DNA of 64,000 bases from Biomphalaria glabrata (GCF_947242115.1 NC_074711.1:37691765-37755764); one strand, 5' to 3'. Positions 12,352-25,469 are shown, numbered from the stretch's first letter. The notes: generated by a model from the sequence alone, not told the origin. A program made the numbers and translations.

Positions 12352-15300
12352 CTAATAAGAGTAATCACAGTCAGATACATTATAGATTTTGACCAAGGGT
12401 GAAGGAGTTGGTTGCCCTAGAGAGTAGCGGTTGTACTTGGATGATGAGCAGATGACTCCAAGCTGGGATAAGAACAAGCGTGAGGTTGGAACTTGTAATT
12501 TAACATTATTTCTGGTAGGGAACTCATCTAGAACTTTCCTGGGTAAAAGAAAATAGAAAAAAATTGTTTTATAAATACAGATCTATTTATCTTTTTATAT
12601 GGCCCACAGATTACCTCTTGGCAACCTATCGAAGGGGCTCTAGTTCACATCTCAACTTGAGCTGAGGTATGTGTTTGCTGAGTGCCTAAAGGCAGCATGG
12701 AAACCTCCCAGATACCCCAAATGTCCAGAAAAGAGATTGGATTAAGCATACTGAGTATGATATACAAAAGTAACAAAAATAAAAAATAACCTTTTTTTTT
12801 TTCTCAGATCACTTTGTATCTTTTCACCTCTTTAATCAGATTACTAGATGTGTTTCAAAAAAAATAATTTCCTGTGAAAACAAAAAACCATGCCTATGTT
12901 CTAGTATTGATCAGTTTCCTTTATCTGTAAGCTTTTGTTTTACCTGCATGCAACAGGTGTTCATGTGGGTCCACCTTGGGTGTGTTATTTACCCACAACA
13001 ACAACAACCTTATCTACAGGGTGTTTTCCTCACCCAGCGAGGCAATGGTTGACAGATGAGCAATTCTTTCAGAAAATAAATATTAATATTTGATATATTT
13101 TAGAATTAATCAAAGTCCATCAAGTAAAAAAAAAAAATAAGCATTACATTTCTTAAAGGGTTCCTATTATTAACTTGAATGGCTTAAACTTCTATAATTG
13201 ACTTTACGATAAGTCAGTAAGTTTCAATTATTGATGTTTAAAAGCAAAATTATGCATCAAAGACATCATTTCATGAAAGCTCCATTTTACTAGAAATTAT
13301 TGACTATTCACAAGCCAATGATCACAAAGGCTGATACCCAGCTATTTTTAAAAAGATCATACTGTATGCCAAGTCCAACTTGCATCATTGGGATATTTAA
13401 AAAGAGAGATGCAATAAACCAACTTGAGAGCTAGAAGGCCTTGTGCACTGACCATTCATGTTACAATTTGTATAAAAAGGGTCAGTGTCTTAATTGTAAC
13501 TATAACTGGATAAATTTCAATGTGCTCATAACCTTATATTGACTCATTCAAAGATATCATGATTGTGACTTAGATTTAAAGTCTTTAACTTAAAACAAAT
13601 TAATAAATATAACTTATAATACTACTGAATAGGATTTTCAAAAATATTATAAATATAGCACGCATACAGTCAAGTGATGATTGCTCTGTTCACAAAACTG
13701 AGCCTATAACAGTATATCCTCACTTTGAGGTTTAATTTTTATTGAAAGTTGTTTAATGCCTGTGAATAAGACAAGATCTGATCTACTCTAGCAGTAGTCT
13801 ACACAGGTGACAAAAGGATTTTACAGAACCTTATAAATCTGGGCGAGTGGTTTCTTAGAATTAGTTTCTTTTCTTTTAGAAAAGAAGAAAAAAAAAACAA
13901 CAGATTAGACAGCCACCCAAAGTGGCTTATTTGACTAAAGTTTCCACTATTGTTTTTAAACAAATATTGGATTAGATTACAATTTACCTTGGGGTGAACA
14001 CTTTTGTGTATTTTCTTCTACTTCTTTGTAATGGGTTAAACAAGAAATCTAAGAAAATATTTTAAATAGGAATACCAGTATTGCTCAAAAAGTATATATA
14101 ACATTACTTAGTGTATGAAATCTGAGAAGGATGACACTGGCATGTTTAGAAAAGAATTAAATTTCTCCTCTAATTAATAGGGTGCGAGGGCATGGAACTA
14201 GTCTCTTGTGAATTCTCATGTGCCTGTGCCAATAAAGCTAAAAAGAAAGTTCAATAAAGGCTTCCTACCTAAACAAATGGCAGGCTATTGAGTCAGAATC
14301 AGCACAAAGTCCATCCAAAACTATTTCCTCTCTCTTGACAAATGCTGCCACATAGCCAGCCAGACGGTCCTCATTGTGCACTGCTACATAGGTGGGGAAA
14401 CAATCCAGCATCATGGACACATAGGCGTCACTCCGGTAGCCCTTAGCCTCAGTGTCATAGTCTACAAGAGCTTTCAAGTCTTTCTTGTCATAAGGTCTAA
14501 CACTTAGCCCAGTCTCATTATTATTTAGCAACTGTTTATCTAGCTCTTCTCTATTGATTTCAATGTGAAATATGTCATGCCCTTGCTGTGGTTCTGTAAA
14601 ACTAAATCCTACATTTCTGAGAAAGAAAATCATATAACAGATATTACTATTAAACTGGTACATCAAACAAAATACAACAAAGTTTTGAAATGTTTAGTCC
14701 AGCAACGTTAACATAATGAAATAGACTTTAATGAATCATTAAAAAATAAACATAATTTAGAATGTTATTCATTATTTTCTGTTTAGATTTATCTTCCATT
14801 TAATACAAGTAAAATCTCCAACAAAAACATATTAGCTAGTAGCTTCTAACTTTCACTAACTATACTGTTGTAAATAAACAGGTAGCAGGGGAGTGGGTAG
14901 CCCTGTATGTGACTGGTCAACAAATGTGACATAGGTCAGCCTACTAAAAGCGGTAAAGCACTGTCAGCATCTTCATACTTAACTATTGTCTTATCTGTAT
15001 ATATACTTCTCTACATCGCCCAACCATGCAGGCACCACACACGCACCTGACTCTCTAACCCTCGATAAAAAAGGTCATGGAAATTTAACTCTTTTATTTC
15101 TGCAAGTTGGCAAAGAGTTACCCCATGTAACTTTTATGGCGACAGAGAGCACAGCTCAGAAAAAAGAAGGAGGGAGGAACAAGTAAATTCTCAGTATATA
15201 TAATTCTCTACGTCGCCCAACCATGCAGGACACCGCGCACGCATGTCGACTCTCTAACCCTCCTCCGCCTGCACAGTGCCTTCCTTGCTCTCAAGCCATA

Positions 15301-18300
15301 CGCACATAGTCCTTTGCCCAAACGCACCCCATCACTAAATAGTGGCCTATGCCTATGCTACGCCGTGAGTCTGCTTGTTTTTTTTTCTTTTTTGATTAAA
15401 TGTGACTTATTGTATGGTTGACTCCACTTGACCTTTGTCAGGGATGACCCCTCAATGTTTATATTTCTGAAAATGATAAGTATGTAGTTGCATGTATAGG
15501 TCAAGCAGCACTGTACTGTAACAGGTGGCCATAGTGTTGGATGATGTCTTATTAAATAGTCTTATCTAATTACACAAGATATCAAATTCATTTTTTTTTA
15601 ATTTAATCACTTTTGTCTAATATTACTCTTTTAAACAAGATAATTTACTACAAAAATTAATTTGATATCTTGTGGAATTAAATTTGTTTTCTTGCGGAAT
15701 TGCATTGCAGAAATAAACTTAAGTATAATGCCCATTGTTTGAATCATTTTTGGAACCAACATTTAAATACAGACAAACCTCATTATGAAAAATACATGTT
15801 TTTGTTTTTTTTAACATGTTTTGGAAGTTCCTTAATAAAGAACTGAAGATTTTTACAACAAGCCTAAACCTTCCGCAGGGACAACTGTGACAATCCAGGG
15901 CATAAACCAAAGACCAGGCAGCCACACTGATCTACACCTCTGATTCGCTCTACTATGCCAAAGAACAAACAAAAGTAAATAAATGACCTAAACATCTGAT
16001 CTATTCAATACTCTTTATAAAATACAAAATCATAATGTTCAGTTCTCAGAAATACCACTCCATCCAGAAGAAGAGAACAAAATTATTAAGAAAAACAAAA
16101 AAACAAACTACAAAATAATTATGCTTTCTAGAAATTATTCTGCTATGATCCATTTTTTGTTGCCATCTGACAAGGCAAAGCAGAATGAGACAACAATATA
16201 CTTCAATTTTCAGTATGTAGAAATCAGACCCAGCAACTCAAGCAAGTTTGGGGTGGTACCAGAGAATGCTATTCATGGTCTTCAACCCTTCAGACCAGAG
16301 CCGGTCCTACAGGTTGCGGGGCCCTATGCGAAACGGATTGTGCAGGGCCTAACTTGGGTTGTGATAAGGATAATAAGTGAAAATTGAAGATTTTGTATTA
16401 GAAAATAAATTCGTCTTTGCATTTTATTTATACTTTACTAAGTAGGCTACAAAATCACTGTCAATTTATTTTTACGAGCCATCTACATTAGGTAGTAGTT
16501 TTCCAACAAAAAGCCGATAAACATTCAAATCTGCCTTTTAGATTTACTACCGACTAGCATAATTTCGCTTTTGCTTTTTTTTTCCTTAGAGGTCAAAATA
16601 GATTTAGTATTAAATCTATATTTGTATGTCAGTTACTATTAAAGTAAACTAAATATTTGAACTTCTTGTTTTGGTTAAAATTGGGCTTATTATTTCATTT
16701 TTATTAAATGAAAGCTGAAAATGCCTTTTTTTATCGCGAGTAGGATTGGCGTTTTCAATATTGTATGACACCCCAAAATGACAATTTTGTCTGTTTTAAA
16801 GAGATTTGCATCAGCTTTCAGAAGATTTTAATAATTTCAGGAGATTTGTATGACTTTTTCGTATATTTTAGAATTTCAGGAGAATTCCAGGAACACTTGA
16901 ATAATAAGTTAAAATTGTTTAATTTAATAATTTACACCTAGAATTCGCATTGCGCGGGGCCTATGAAAGTGCGGGGCCCACTGCGGCCACATAGGTTGCA
17001 GTGGCCTAAGACCGGCCCTGCTTCAGACTATCGAAATGCCTTGTCAAGACATTGGCACTAGTAAACCTCTTTCAGAGAGAAACTCAATAGAGAATTTCCT
17101 GATCTGGAAACCACTTAGTTTTTTACCCTTTTAATGTTACAGTTGAGAAGAGAAGAAGAAAAAAGATTTAGTAGTGAAATGCATTGCTACAAGTACATCT
17201 TTTCTCATAAGCTCTTACTGCTGTTCAGCACTCCTGTAAGTAAGCTAGTAGTAGACACAAGTTTTATGCTTGAACTAGTCAAACTTGGAAAATGTTTCTA
17301 ATTTTAAGAGAATAATTATAATTTTTTTACTATCCGGATTTTTACTGTCCATATCACTTTTATATGGACAGACCATTTTTGTTTAATTGAGAAAATGAAA
17401 TCAGGTGAGTGATATAAGCACTTGAAATAAACTAACAATGAGTATGTAATAAGGGGTACAACTTAGCAGAACATAAAAAGTAGCTTCAATCACTACTTAA
17501 GTATATATACAAGATATTTTCTGTTGGATTAAGAAACTGATCAGTTCCTGGGACTGCAATATAGGAAATCCTGCAACTAATTAAGTAAGACATATTCTCT
17601 TCTATCTAGAAACTGATCAGTTCCTAGCACTACAGCACTGGAACAGTCACAACTACTAGAGTATATCTGAGATATTTTCTTACATGTAGAATTGATCAGC
17701 TCCAGGCACTGCAGTGCAGGAAACAACACAGGGAGAATGTTGCTCCATCATCACATCCACAAGTTTTTTGCCCATACCTTTGTGACGATAGGTACTTTTG
17801 ATCACAATGTTGCCCAGCACATACTCTTTGGGGAAGGTTGGGAAAAAACTGATTGTACCTGTGAAGATAAGGAAAAAACTTAATGTGGAAATATTTTGAT
17901 AAATGTACAGAATGTCTTATATAACTTTATGCTGTGTTAATTTTTTGGATTTCTGCATTTCGTGTAGGTTACATGCTTGAATGATTTAAGTCTTTCCTGA
18001 GTATATTTCTTATTATTTTGAAAAAAATACATATTTGCCCCTCGAAATACACATTTTCAGGTCTGGGAATACACATTTCCATTTTGCCATGTAGGCATCT
18101 CTGCTTTAATGTATCTTAAGACTGTCACTGTCAACAATGAACTACCAGATACAGAGGATCACGTAAGTTTGTTATACTGTTTACTTGGGATCACTTGTTT
18201 AATCCATCTATACCTGACCCAGGGTTAAAGAATCAGAATGTTTGTAGTGTGACAATCATTTCTCACCAACTATCTCCCCTTGATCAGTGGCTGCAACATA

Positions 18301-18447
18301 AAAGGCCTTGGGACAGGAGTGGTAAAGGTGTGTGAATTTATCGAGCGTCAGGTTCCAGCCTTCCTTGTCAACTAACTCATAGGTTTCTTCTATCTCCTCT
18401 TCCTTCATGAGACGTATTGTGTAGTCTCTGGAACTGTTAGAGGCCAT
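12352..18447 (-). CDS. GNAT-family N-acetyltransferase with second C-terminal domain
   Basis: Four exons joined at GT-AG sites: 18447-18267, 17858-17684, 14616-14269, 12538-12352. Phases agree throughout (181+175+348+187 = 891 nt, 296 residues). GNAT enzymes move an acetyl group from acetyl-CoA to an amine. Motif A, the acetyl-CoA pyrophosphate loop, is VLGNIVIKSTYRHKGMG with R85-x-x-G88-x-G90. The FY-x-x-GF element typical of the fold is at residues 117-123, formed across the exon 2/3 junction. Residues about 150-296 look like the C-terminal GNAT-like domain of bacterial YitH-type proteins (Acetyltransf_18). The start at 18447 (GAAATGG) is the first ATG in frame; an upstream extension would need a TTG start. 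No signal peptide or membrane segment, so probably cytosolic. Substrate unknown. The length fits the two-domain family. Confidence 0.88.
14990..15385 (+). repeat. Helitron-like repeat, two partial copies
   Basis: Two segments (from about 14995 and 15195) share TATATA...CTCTAC(A/G)TCGCCCAACC and GACTCTCTAACCCTC. The second ends at CATCACTAAATAGTGGCC and an imperfect GGC...GCC hairpin followed by GTGAGTC. The same end occurs at 28875-28925. A TC start with a 3' hairpin suggests a non-autonomous Helitron-type element, but the exact ends are not fixed. It lies upstream of exon 3 in intron 2 of the acetyltransferase gene. Confidence 0.45.
16296..17020. mobile_element. hAT-like non-autonomous DNA transposon, 725 bp
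   Basis: Terminal inverted repeats begin CAGAGCCGGTC at the left; the right end read in reverse is CAGGGCCGGTC. Subterminal regions share GGTTGC and GGGGCC motifs. It is flanked by the exact 8-bp duplication CTTCAGAC at 16288-16295 and 17021-17028. CAGRG termini with 8-bp duplications are diagnostic of hAT elements. No transposase is encoded. It lies in intron 2 of the acetyltransferase gene. Confidence 0.9.
17500..17730 (-). repeat. About 77-bp diverged triplication across an exon-intron boundary
   Basis: On the minus strand, the last 40 bp of acetyltransferase exon 2 plus the start of its intron (CCTGGAGCTGATCAATTC, then a GAAAATATCT block) are followed by two diverged copies containing TAGGAACTGATCAGTTTC and CAGGAACTGATCAGTTTC. 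Only the first copy keeps the GTAAGA donor. Confidence 0.7.
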
Positions 18448-18589
18448 TTCTAGTGATGATAATGTCAATAATGTGACCTAGAATGATATATAATTAGGAA
18501 ATTAAATCAGATTTAATTGAATTATAAACGACTTTTTAAAATTAAAAGACTAATGTTAAATGTATTCGAATTTACAAACGCTGTCAGTC

Positions 18590-19340
18590 AACAAATGTAG
18601 ATCTCTGTATCTATAATGTACTCTGTAGACTACAAGTTGTTAAGATCTAGAGTACATCGACAATCTAGACTACACTATACAAGAATAAATAATAAACTAA
18701 AACACTAAGACTTAACTTAGACTTAGATGTAGATCAGAGTAGTCTAGAATCTAGATGATATAGAGGCCTATATTAGTAAAGTATATATTATATACAGATC
18801 TAAGTCTAAGTATATACTGACTATAGTACTACTAGAAATTTATCTTAACTGTTAATAGTGTTAACTATCTAGATCTAGACTCTATATAGTCTATAGTTAT
18901 ATAGATTATATATAGATCTAGTATAAATCTAGAATCTAGTTCTTGATCTATACTATAGTCTATAGATTCTAGAATATCACAATAATCAATATCATTTACA
19001 AATAAAGTTGAAATGTTTCATTCAAGTTTCTTTCATTTGATTTGACCTACTTCAAGTAGATGTAGTATTGTAGTCAATGTAGATCTAGATGTATGTCAAC
19101 TAAGTCTATATTAATATATTCTAGTTCAAGTGAAGTTCAAGTAGGCCTACTTGGACTTGGACTTGGTCTAAATTGACTAAATCTATATATATATAGATCC
19201 AACCAAGTCTAAAAAAAAAAGATGAATTTCTGTTAATCTAGATATACATTTAGATCTAGACCAGATAGCTATAAGATCTAAACTCTAGAATCTAAATAAA
19301 TCTAGATCTAGATCTAAATACTAAATCTAGCAGACGCAGC
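18590..19340. repeat. AT-rich tract dense in TCTAGATCT motifs
   Basis: Low-complexity sequence made largely of AGATCTAGA, TCTAGA and TATAGATCTA words, just upstream of the acetyltransferase start. A shorter stretch of the same kind lies at 22310-22400. It looks like drifted simple sequence rather than a defined element. Regulatory content cannot be judged from sequence alone. Confidence 0.7.
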
Positions 19341-20460
19341 AAGAAGCACGCAGGTCGTTGTGTTGTGTCACGCTTGTTGTAACTCGCATTGTTGATTCTG
19401 ATTGCGCTAGTTTATACACACTTTATTTTTATGATTCTCAAAATGGTAAATATAAAACGCCAGGAATATTTGACGATTTCCAAGGGGTATGTTCAAGTAA
19501 AAAAAAAATCAACGGTATTGAACAAGTAATTAGGGGTCTACGATATTGGATCAGATCAGTAGCGTAGAACTTAAGGGATTTGGGAGCCCTGGGGACCTCT
19601 TTGGGGTCCCCTGCATTTTGACATTTGACATCATCATCATGACATGAGATAGGCTTAATGTGCATTTCTGACTGTAGTAGTTCAAGTTATGTTCCTTCAT
19701 CTGAAACAAAATTTCTAGGTATTTAAAACTACTGACACTTGGCAGCTTTTCGCCCTCAATACTGATGTTCCTTTTAAAGCCCTGGCGCCTATGTTTGCTC
19801 TTGGTATAATTTGTGTTGTTGTGTTTTCTTGCTCGGCATAATGATAAAGATTTGAAATAGGCCTACTTTGAAACACTTGAAATTTTGATTTTTCCAGCCT
19901 TTGAAGAAGTTTTAAATTCTATTTTTACACATGTAAATTGTAATAGCCTACTTTAGTACTTATCAAATATTTTTCTTCGTTTAATTAGAACTTTATTAAT
20001 AAATATATTCACATGTAGCTTAATTTAATTACTTTTTCACCTCATTGCAGTTAGAAATCAGTAAATAACACATTTGAAGTTGATGAATTTGTAAAAATGA
20101 ATAATTCGTTACGCAGGGGTCTGACAAAAACCGGAAAACGTGACAATGGATCTACGAGACAAATTAGTCTGGGAATCCCTGATCTAGATTTACATCGACC
20201 AGTTGCCAACTAAACATGCCGATTTTGATCCAGATCTAGATAATGGTAGCATGTATTTTTATAAATTTCTTACCTAACTTAACTTAAGCCTAACCTAAAT
20301 TTAGTTTAATCTAAATCTATATAGATCTATATAGATATCAGGTCGAGCCCGTAGAGATAATCAGTCCTGCGCGCTAACCGCACAACCAGGCATTGCTGTT
20401 AATTTAACCTAATGACAAACTGGTTACAAACTAATAGCTTATTATTGATAATATACCTAC
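19341..20460. other. No recognised gene; possible tRNA-like remnant at 20340-20400
   Basis: AT-rich DNA. The 20340-20400 segment on the minus strand has an A-box-like TGCGGTTAGCGCGC and a B-box-like GGGCTCGACCTG. This suggests a fragment of a tRNA-derived SINE head rather than a gene. Confidence 0.4.
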
Positions 20461-20469
20461 ACATTACAA

Positions 20470-20600
20470 TGGTGAAATAATATTTTTCATATCTCTTCTA
20501 GTTTTCGAGATCTGAGTGTGACAGACGGACATTTTGCACAAACCTAATAGAGGCTTTTTCTCCTTACGGGGGCCGCTAAAAATATCACTGTTGTAAAATA
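20470..20600 (+). repeat. Dispersed repeat family B
   Basis: Contains CTTCTAGTTTTCGAGATCTG, GTGTGACAGACGGACA, ACAAACCTAATAGAGGC and CTCCTTACGGGGGCCGC. A diverged copy is at 44275-44395 on the same strand. Confidence 0.65.
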
Positions 20601-21640
20601 GATAATAAAAATGATTGCTACGAGCATCTAATTTTGATTCTACGATGCTAAAAAAAGAAATAAAAATTTCCTTTAGTCTGTACAACCAGATACACTAAAA
20701 AAGCCACTTATTTAGAATTGTTCGCCATTGAATAGTATAAATAAGCGTCTGTTTAAAAGGCGCTCCAAACCCACTCAAGTCCTAGTGATTTCTAATATAG
20801 GTACACATTACTGTGACTGTGTGACATTACACAATTAAGTCGATGAATAAATAAAAGTGTATGTACACTACTTACATAAAGAGCATATAGATCTAGACAA
20901 AGACTTTTGAAACAGCCTCGATCTATAGTTAGGCCTGTTTAGGTTCTTACACTCCAATAATCGCAATGAACACCACGAGGTCCAGGAGATTCTTTATCGC
21001 GCTAAGCCAGCTAATTATAGTTAGTTTAGTAAAGCTCAACTATTTAGTGCCCACTACCTACAACTTTGTGTCCCGGCGGATTTCCACTAATTACAACCTT
21101 GTGTTCCGGCTGGTTTTCTCTGCGACTATAAATTGAGCGAGAATGACAATTCAAAAACTGACGAGTAGTTAGCTAGAATATCAATATGATAGACAGATGT
21201 TGCGGAGATGAATAGATGATCGCACAGTCTACCTGCCCCATTGTGATATCCAAACTCGCAGGTGGCGCAGCCTTCGGGTATCTATAATTTGCATTTCAAG
21301 TCTGTGTATTCAGATTCTGCCTTATCCAGACTGTCTACAATTCTAGATAGGTAATTTTTTCTATAGATCTACCTATTTAGTGACTTATTTAAAGAAGACG
21401 AATAAAAGATTTACATTCCTTAATGTCGATCCACTTGCTAAAAGTGTACAAATATATTCCAGAGCTATAGAAAACAAAAACAATATTAATTTGACCAAAA
21501 ACTTGGATCTGTTTTGTGTTTTTCTCTTGTACGTTTCAGCCAACTTTCTTATTTAGCAGGCCTATAATCAGCTGCCTGTTAATTTCCTTTATTCTAGTGG
21601 GGCAAACTGAATTGATCTTTGTAGCGCTTCGATGTATGTG
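20601..21640. other. No recognised gene
   Basis: AT-rich sequence, ending just before a 15-G tract at 21644-21658. No supported coding or RNA feature. Confidence 0.4.
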
Positions 21641-21689
21641 CTTGGGGGGGGGGGGGGGCACCTCTGTTAAGCTCGCCAAAAATAAGATC

Positions 21690-22005
21690 GCCTTTGGCAT
21701 GTGGTTATCCCCCGTGCGGGATAAGTGTAGGGCCTCCAACGACGCTGAAGAGTGCTTCTGTGCTGTCCTCACCGGCTTTCAGTCGAACATTGTTATTTTT
21801 AACAGTTTGAGAGCTCTCGTGAAGACAGCGGAAACACATTTGAGGCCCAAAGAAAATCCATGTTGAAAGACAGAAGACACAAAGAAAACCTATAGATCCC
21901 CGGAGGACAACGGCTTTGTCTGCATTAAATGTGACAAAATATGTAGATCTCAACCTGGTTTATGTAGTCGCTTGAAACACTTCACCATCAATTCTTAATC
22001 TTCGG
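21690..22005 (+). mobile_element. LINE 3' end fragment
   Basis: Translation gives THLRPKENPC, then after a stop a Lys/Arg-rich stretch, and a terminal finger VCIKCDKICRSQPGLCS related to the one at 7941. Ends with TTCTTAATCTTCGGA, the shared LINE tail. Dead 5'-truncated copy. Confidence 0.7.
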
Positions 22006-22407
22006 AATAGATGCACACAATGTGCTTCAGTCTAGTTGGCTTTTATTTATTGTTTCAAAATAATTTTGTGGTTTTTATATTACAAAAACAAATAATCAAA
22101 ACTTAACAAAATCATCCCTAAGGAAATGACGCAATCAGAATGAAATGGGCGTCTATATAGCTGCATATCTGAAAGTTTTTTGAGTAAGCCTTTAGTTTTA
22201 TAGGTTTTCAAATTTATTTCTAAATCAAGTAAGAAGTCGACCTCCTGCACAGCGACAGAAAATGTTATTCTTTTGCGTTTCCAATACATAGATTTAGTTC
22301 TTAGTAACCTCTTAGTATTAGAATCTACTTATCTAGATCTAGAAATAGAAATAAACATCAATAATATACTATATAGATAGAATAGATTTAGATCTAATAA
22401 TTTAATA

Positions 22408-22690
22408 AGGTTTGTCTTCGAGTCTGAAGATTAATGAGGGATGCAGTATTCCACATGGCTTTGCTGCCCAATCTGCGATCTATAGGCTATATTTGTATAC
22501 ATTAAACGTAGACATAAACATTGTCCTCTGGTGGTCAATTTATTTAGATCAAAATTCTCCTTACACCGTCTGTGTCTGTCCCCGGCAGTGGATTTTCTTT
22601 TGGCCTCAAAGTGTATCCAGCGGCCTTAGTAAGTGATCTCCAGTGACTCCAGCTGTCTCGTTATGAGCAGCCATGTGCTTTCTTAGAAAT
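22408..22690 (-). mobile_element. LINE 3' end fragment
   Basis: Starts at the shared tail read in reverse (GTCTTCGAGTCTGAAGATTA) and continues through the Cys-finger and RPKEN-type coding region in degraded form. Same family and opposite orientation to 21690-22005, about 400 bp away. Confidence 0.7.
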
Positions 22691-22729
22691 AAATCTAGGG
22701 CCTATAGGACGCTTAACAATTGTTTATGT

Positions 22730-22965
22730 CAGGGCCGACTTAAATAGTTGCAGGCAGTAGGCCAAGGTGAAGTGAATTTGATGAAATATAAAAAATAAAA
22801 AGCGAAAAAATAAAATTACGAATTTTTTTTTTAAAGCCCAGTGTACTACAACAACAAGTTTCGCTATTTGTTCTTTTAAAATAATGTCCTGTGGGGCGGC
22901 CCCTAACAATTGGAGGCCTTAAGCGGCTGCCTAGTTTACTCAAGCCCAAGCCAAGGCTGGCCCTG
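22730..22965. mobile_element. hAT-like MITE, 236 bp
   Basis: Begins CAGGGCCGACTT and ends GGCTGGCCCTG; the right end in reverse is CAGGGCCAGCC. It has internal AATTGGAGGCCTTAAGCGGC, shared with 42570-42600. No clean 8-bp duplication remains, so this is an older copy than 16296-17020. Confidence 0.65.
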
Positions 22966-23634
22966 GTCATGATTCTATTAACTAGAACCTTGAAGACTTG
23001 AGCTTAAATATAGGTACAGATGGTCAAGTAAAGTACTATTTTATTTAGATTGGATATCTCTGTATTGCTTTTTTTTATATCTAGATAAATAATCGTCCGC
23101 TGTGTAAATATTTGTTTCTGGAAGAGCATGGAAGGAAAATGATTAAACAAATCCAAACAAAGGCTACTCTCCCTTGGCTTACAGAGTTTCTCTGGAGGTT
23201 TAGACAAAATCTTTTTCTGTTGTTTTTTATGCTACTTAATACACCTGACCTGGCCCACTTCAATACAAAATAGCCTAATTATAACCTCTTCAATTCATCA
23301 GTTCAATAAATGTTTGATCGATTGGATGTCCAATTACCTGCGGCTTCAACCACTATATTTTATGCACCTTTCAACTGCATAAATTGCATGCAAACTAAAC
23401 ATACAGTATCACAGATTCAACCAACATATGACTATTGCCTTCAGCCTCAAACGATATACATAATCTTCTTTTATTATTATTACGAAGCTTAAATCTACTC
23501 ATTCTATCCTTTCGTCTGGTCAAAAGTTTGAACCTGTTGTTTTTTCTGCAACGTCCCATTCTCTTATGAAGTTGAAACTTTAGTTAATAAATTATTAATA
23601 ATTAATTATTTTGTTTGATATCTGAATAAGGAGA

Positions 23635-23915
23635 ATAAAGGCTACTTAATGAGAGATGTGGATGAATATACGGATTAATTTCCCTTAACACGTTTTGTCA
23701 CGTTTTTTATCCACCTACCTAATTTCAGGATCAAGTTGAAATTTTGCATAATTCATAGACGATGACAACACACGAATCAATCAAAAAATTAACGAATCAG
23801 ATAATCAATAAGTAGTCATTAATTAATTTTGTTTTTTAAAGCATAAAAAGGAGTTAAGTCCATTTCAGTAATCAGCGGTTCTTTTCCTTAGATAAGCATT
23901 TTTTTTTAAACAATT
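23635..23915 (-). repeat. Dispersed repeat family A, reverse copy
   Basis: Carries reverse-strand landmarks of the family: TTTCAGGATCAAGTTGAAAT, ACACACGAATCAATCAA, TTAATTAATTTTGTT and CAGCGGTTCTTTTCCTTAGA. It resembles 31710-32000. Confidence 0.65.
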
Positions 23916-24111
23916 CTTTTTATTTTGCTTGTTTAACTTTTATTCGTATACTTTGTTGAAAGCATTTAAACATATACACAGCTATATTTATATACATACG
24001 TATGGCTGCTCTTGTCTCGAGAAACAGGCTCCCAGACGAGTCATAGGTGTTAATTACATCTACGACAAACTCAAAGAGCAACCCGCCGCTGGAGCAGCTT
24101 TCCTCTAAAAA

Positions 24112-24129
24112 GGGGGGGGGGGGGGGGGG
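24112..24129. repeat. Poly-G tract
   Basis: Eighteen consecutive G, then TA and GGGGGG. One of several long G or C tracts in the window (21644, 25566, 41577, 45772, 51620). Confidence 0.95.
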
Positions 24130-24689
24130 TAGGGGGGAGGCCACTGAGCAAAAGAACAACATTAGGGCCCACAACTCTTTACACTGAACTGCTTCGACTA
24201 AACATAAAACGCTAGTCTTCTTTCTAACTACCCTTTTTAGCATGGCCTATATAAAACATGAAGCTTTCAATATGTCCATTTGTCGACACAAACCTGTTCA
24301 TCACCAGCTGTTACAAATAATAAAACTAGACTTAGTAGACTACTAGACTCTATAGTTTGAATATTATTTGCTGCTTTCATATCTGTGTATTTCGGATAAA
24401 GTTAGAATATCTAAGGAATCCCAAAGTAGTGTTACGAGCGTATTATATTAAAATATTGGTAGGTCATACTCTAGTTTCCTCAAACTTTCTTGTAGATGTG
24501 TAGTATATGTTTCCTAACAAGAAAAACGTTCACGGTTGCTTTGTCTATAAACAAAGCTTACATTAGGTGTACTTATATCAATTATTTTGGATCAGTTATG
24601 TTATTAAATTTGTAATAGATCTAGAGTAACAATAAAAAAGAATTTATAAAAATAAAAAAGAGAAGGATCTGAATTCGAGCTTGTGGGCC

Positions 24690-24765
24690 AAGGCCTTCTC
24701 AGACCTCTGAAGCCAACGCGGTATCCACTCTACTAGCGAAGGTCATCAACAAGCAAGATTGTAAA
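24690..24765 (-). mobile_element. tRNA-like SINE head fragment
   Basis: The minus strand reads TAGTAGAGTGGATACCGCG (A-box-like) and AGCTCGAATTC (B-box-like) at tRNA-like spacing. No intact acceptor stem is evident, so it is a SINE or pseudogene remnant, not a working tRNA. Confidence 0.4.
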
Positions 24766-24814
24766 GTTATCTATTGTGTTAACGCACTAAGCCTGAGAAG
24801 GCAGCCGTAAATAA

Positions 24815-25090
24815 AGGGACTTAATCAGTTTATACCACCAATTTAGTCAAATACTATTTCTTTCCCTTGTTATGAGATACCAAACAAAATAATTTATTAC
24901 AAATAGTTAATTAACTAATTGGGTTTTTTTTTTATTGATTCTTGTGTTGTCAGGTAAAAGAAATAATTGAGCGAAATTTCAGCTTGATTCGAGATTGGGT
25001 GTCGGAGAAATAAAGTGTACAAACTTTTGGCCACATAGAGAGACAAACAGACAGACAAACAGAAAGAGTTGATATAGGCTTTGTAAAAAA
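24815..25090 (+). repeat. Dispersed repeat family A copy
   Basis: TTATACCACC, AGTTAATTAACTAAT, ATTGATTCTTGTGTTGTCAG, CGAGATTGGGTGTCGGAGA, then an ACAGACAGACAAACAG tract and GAGTTGATATAGG. Confidence 0.75.
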
Positions 25091-25469
25091 TGATGTGTGA
25101 TGACACGTGCCATAACAAATGTGGCATAGAAAAAAAACAAACTTTTTTGTCCAAATTGTATTTAGTGTGACTTACTTTTACGTTTTGTGATTTGCCACCT
25201 TTGTGGCCAGACGAAATGTGTGTGTCGTTGTGAGTCAGTTAAATCGTCACTTCAATTTGTCATAAGTTTTGTAATGGCCTTCCCTAAAGCTGTCGATATT
25301 AGAGTGTTACTCGAATGGTTCGTAACAAAATCTCTGCCTTTTTGTTTCAAAGTTCACAACACTGAAAAGTAACCAACTGTGTAACTGTGTTGGAGCACTT
25401 AAAACAAAATATACTAGCAAAATATACTTCCTATAGTGCAATTGCTGGTTCAGTTTTGTTTAGAGTTGA

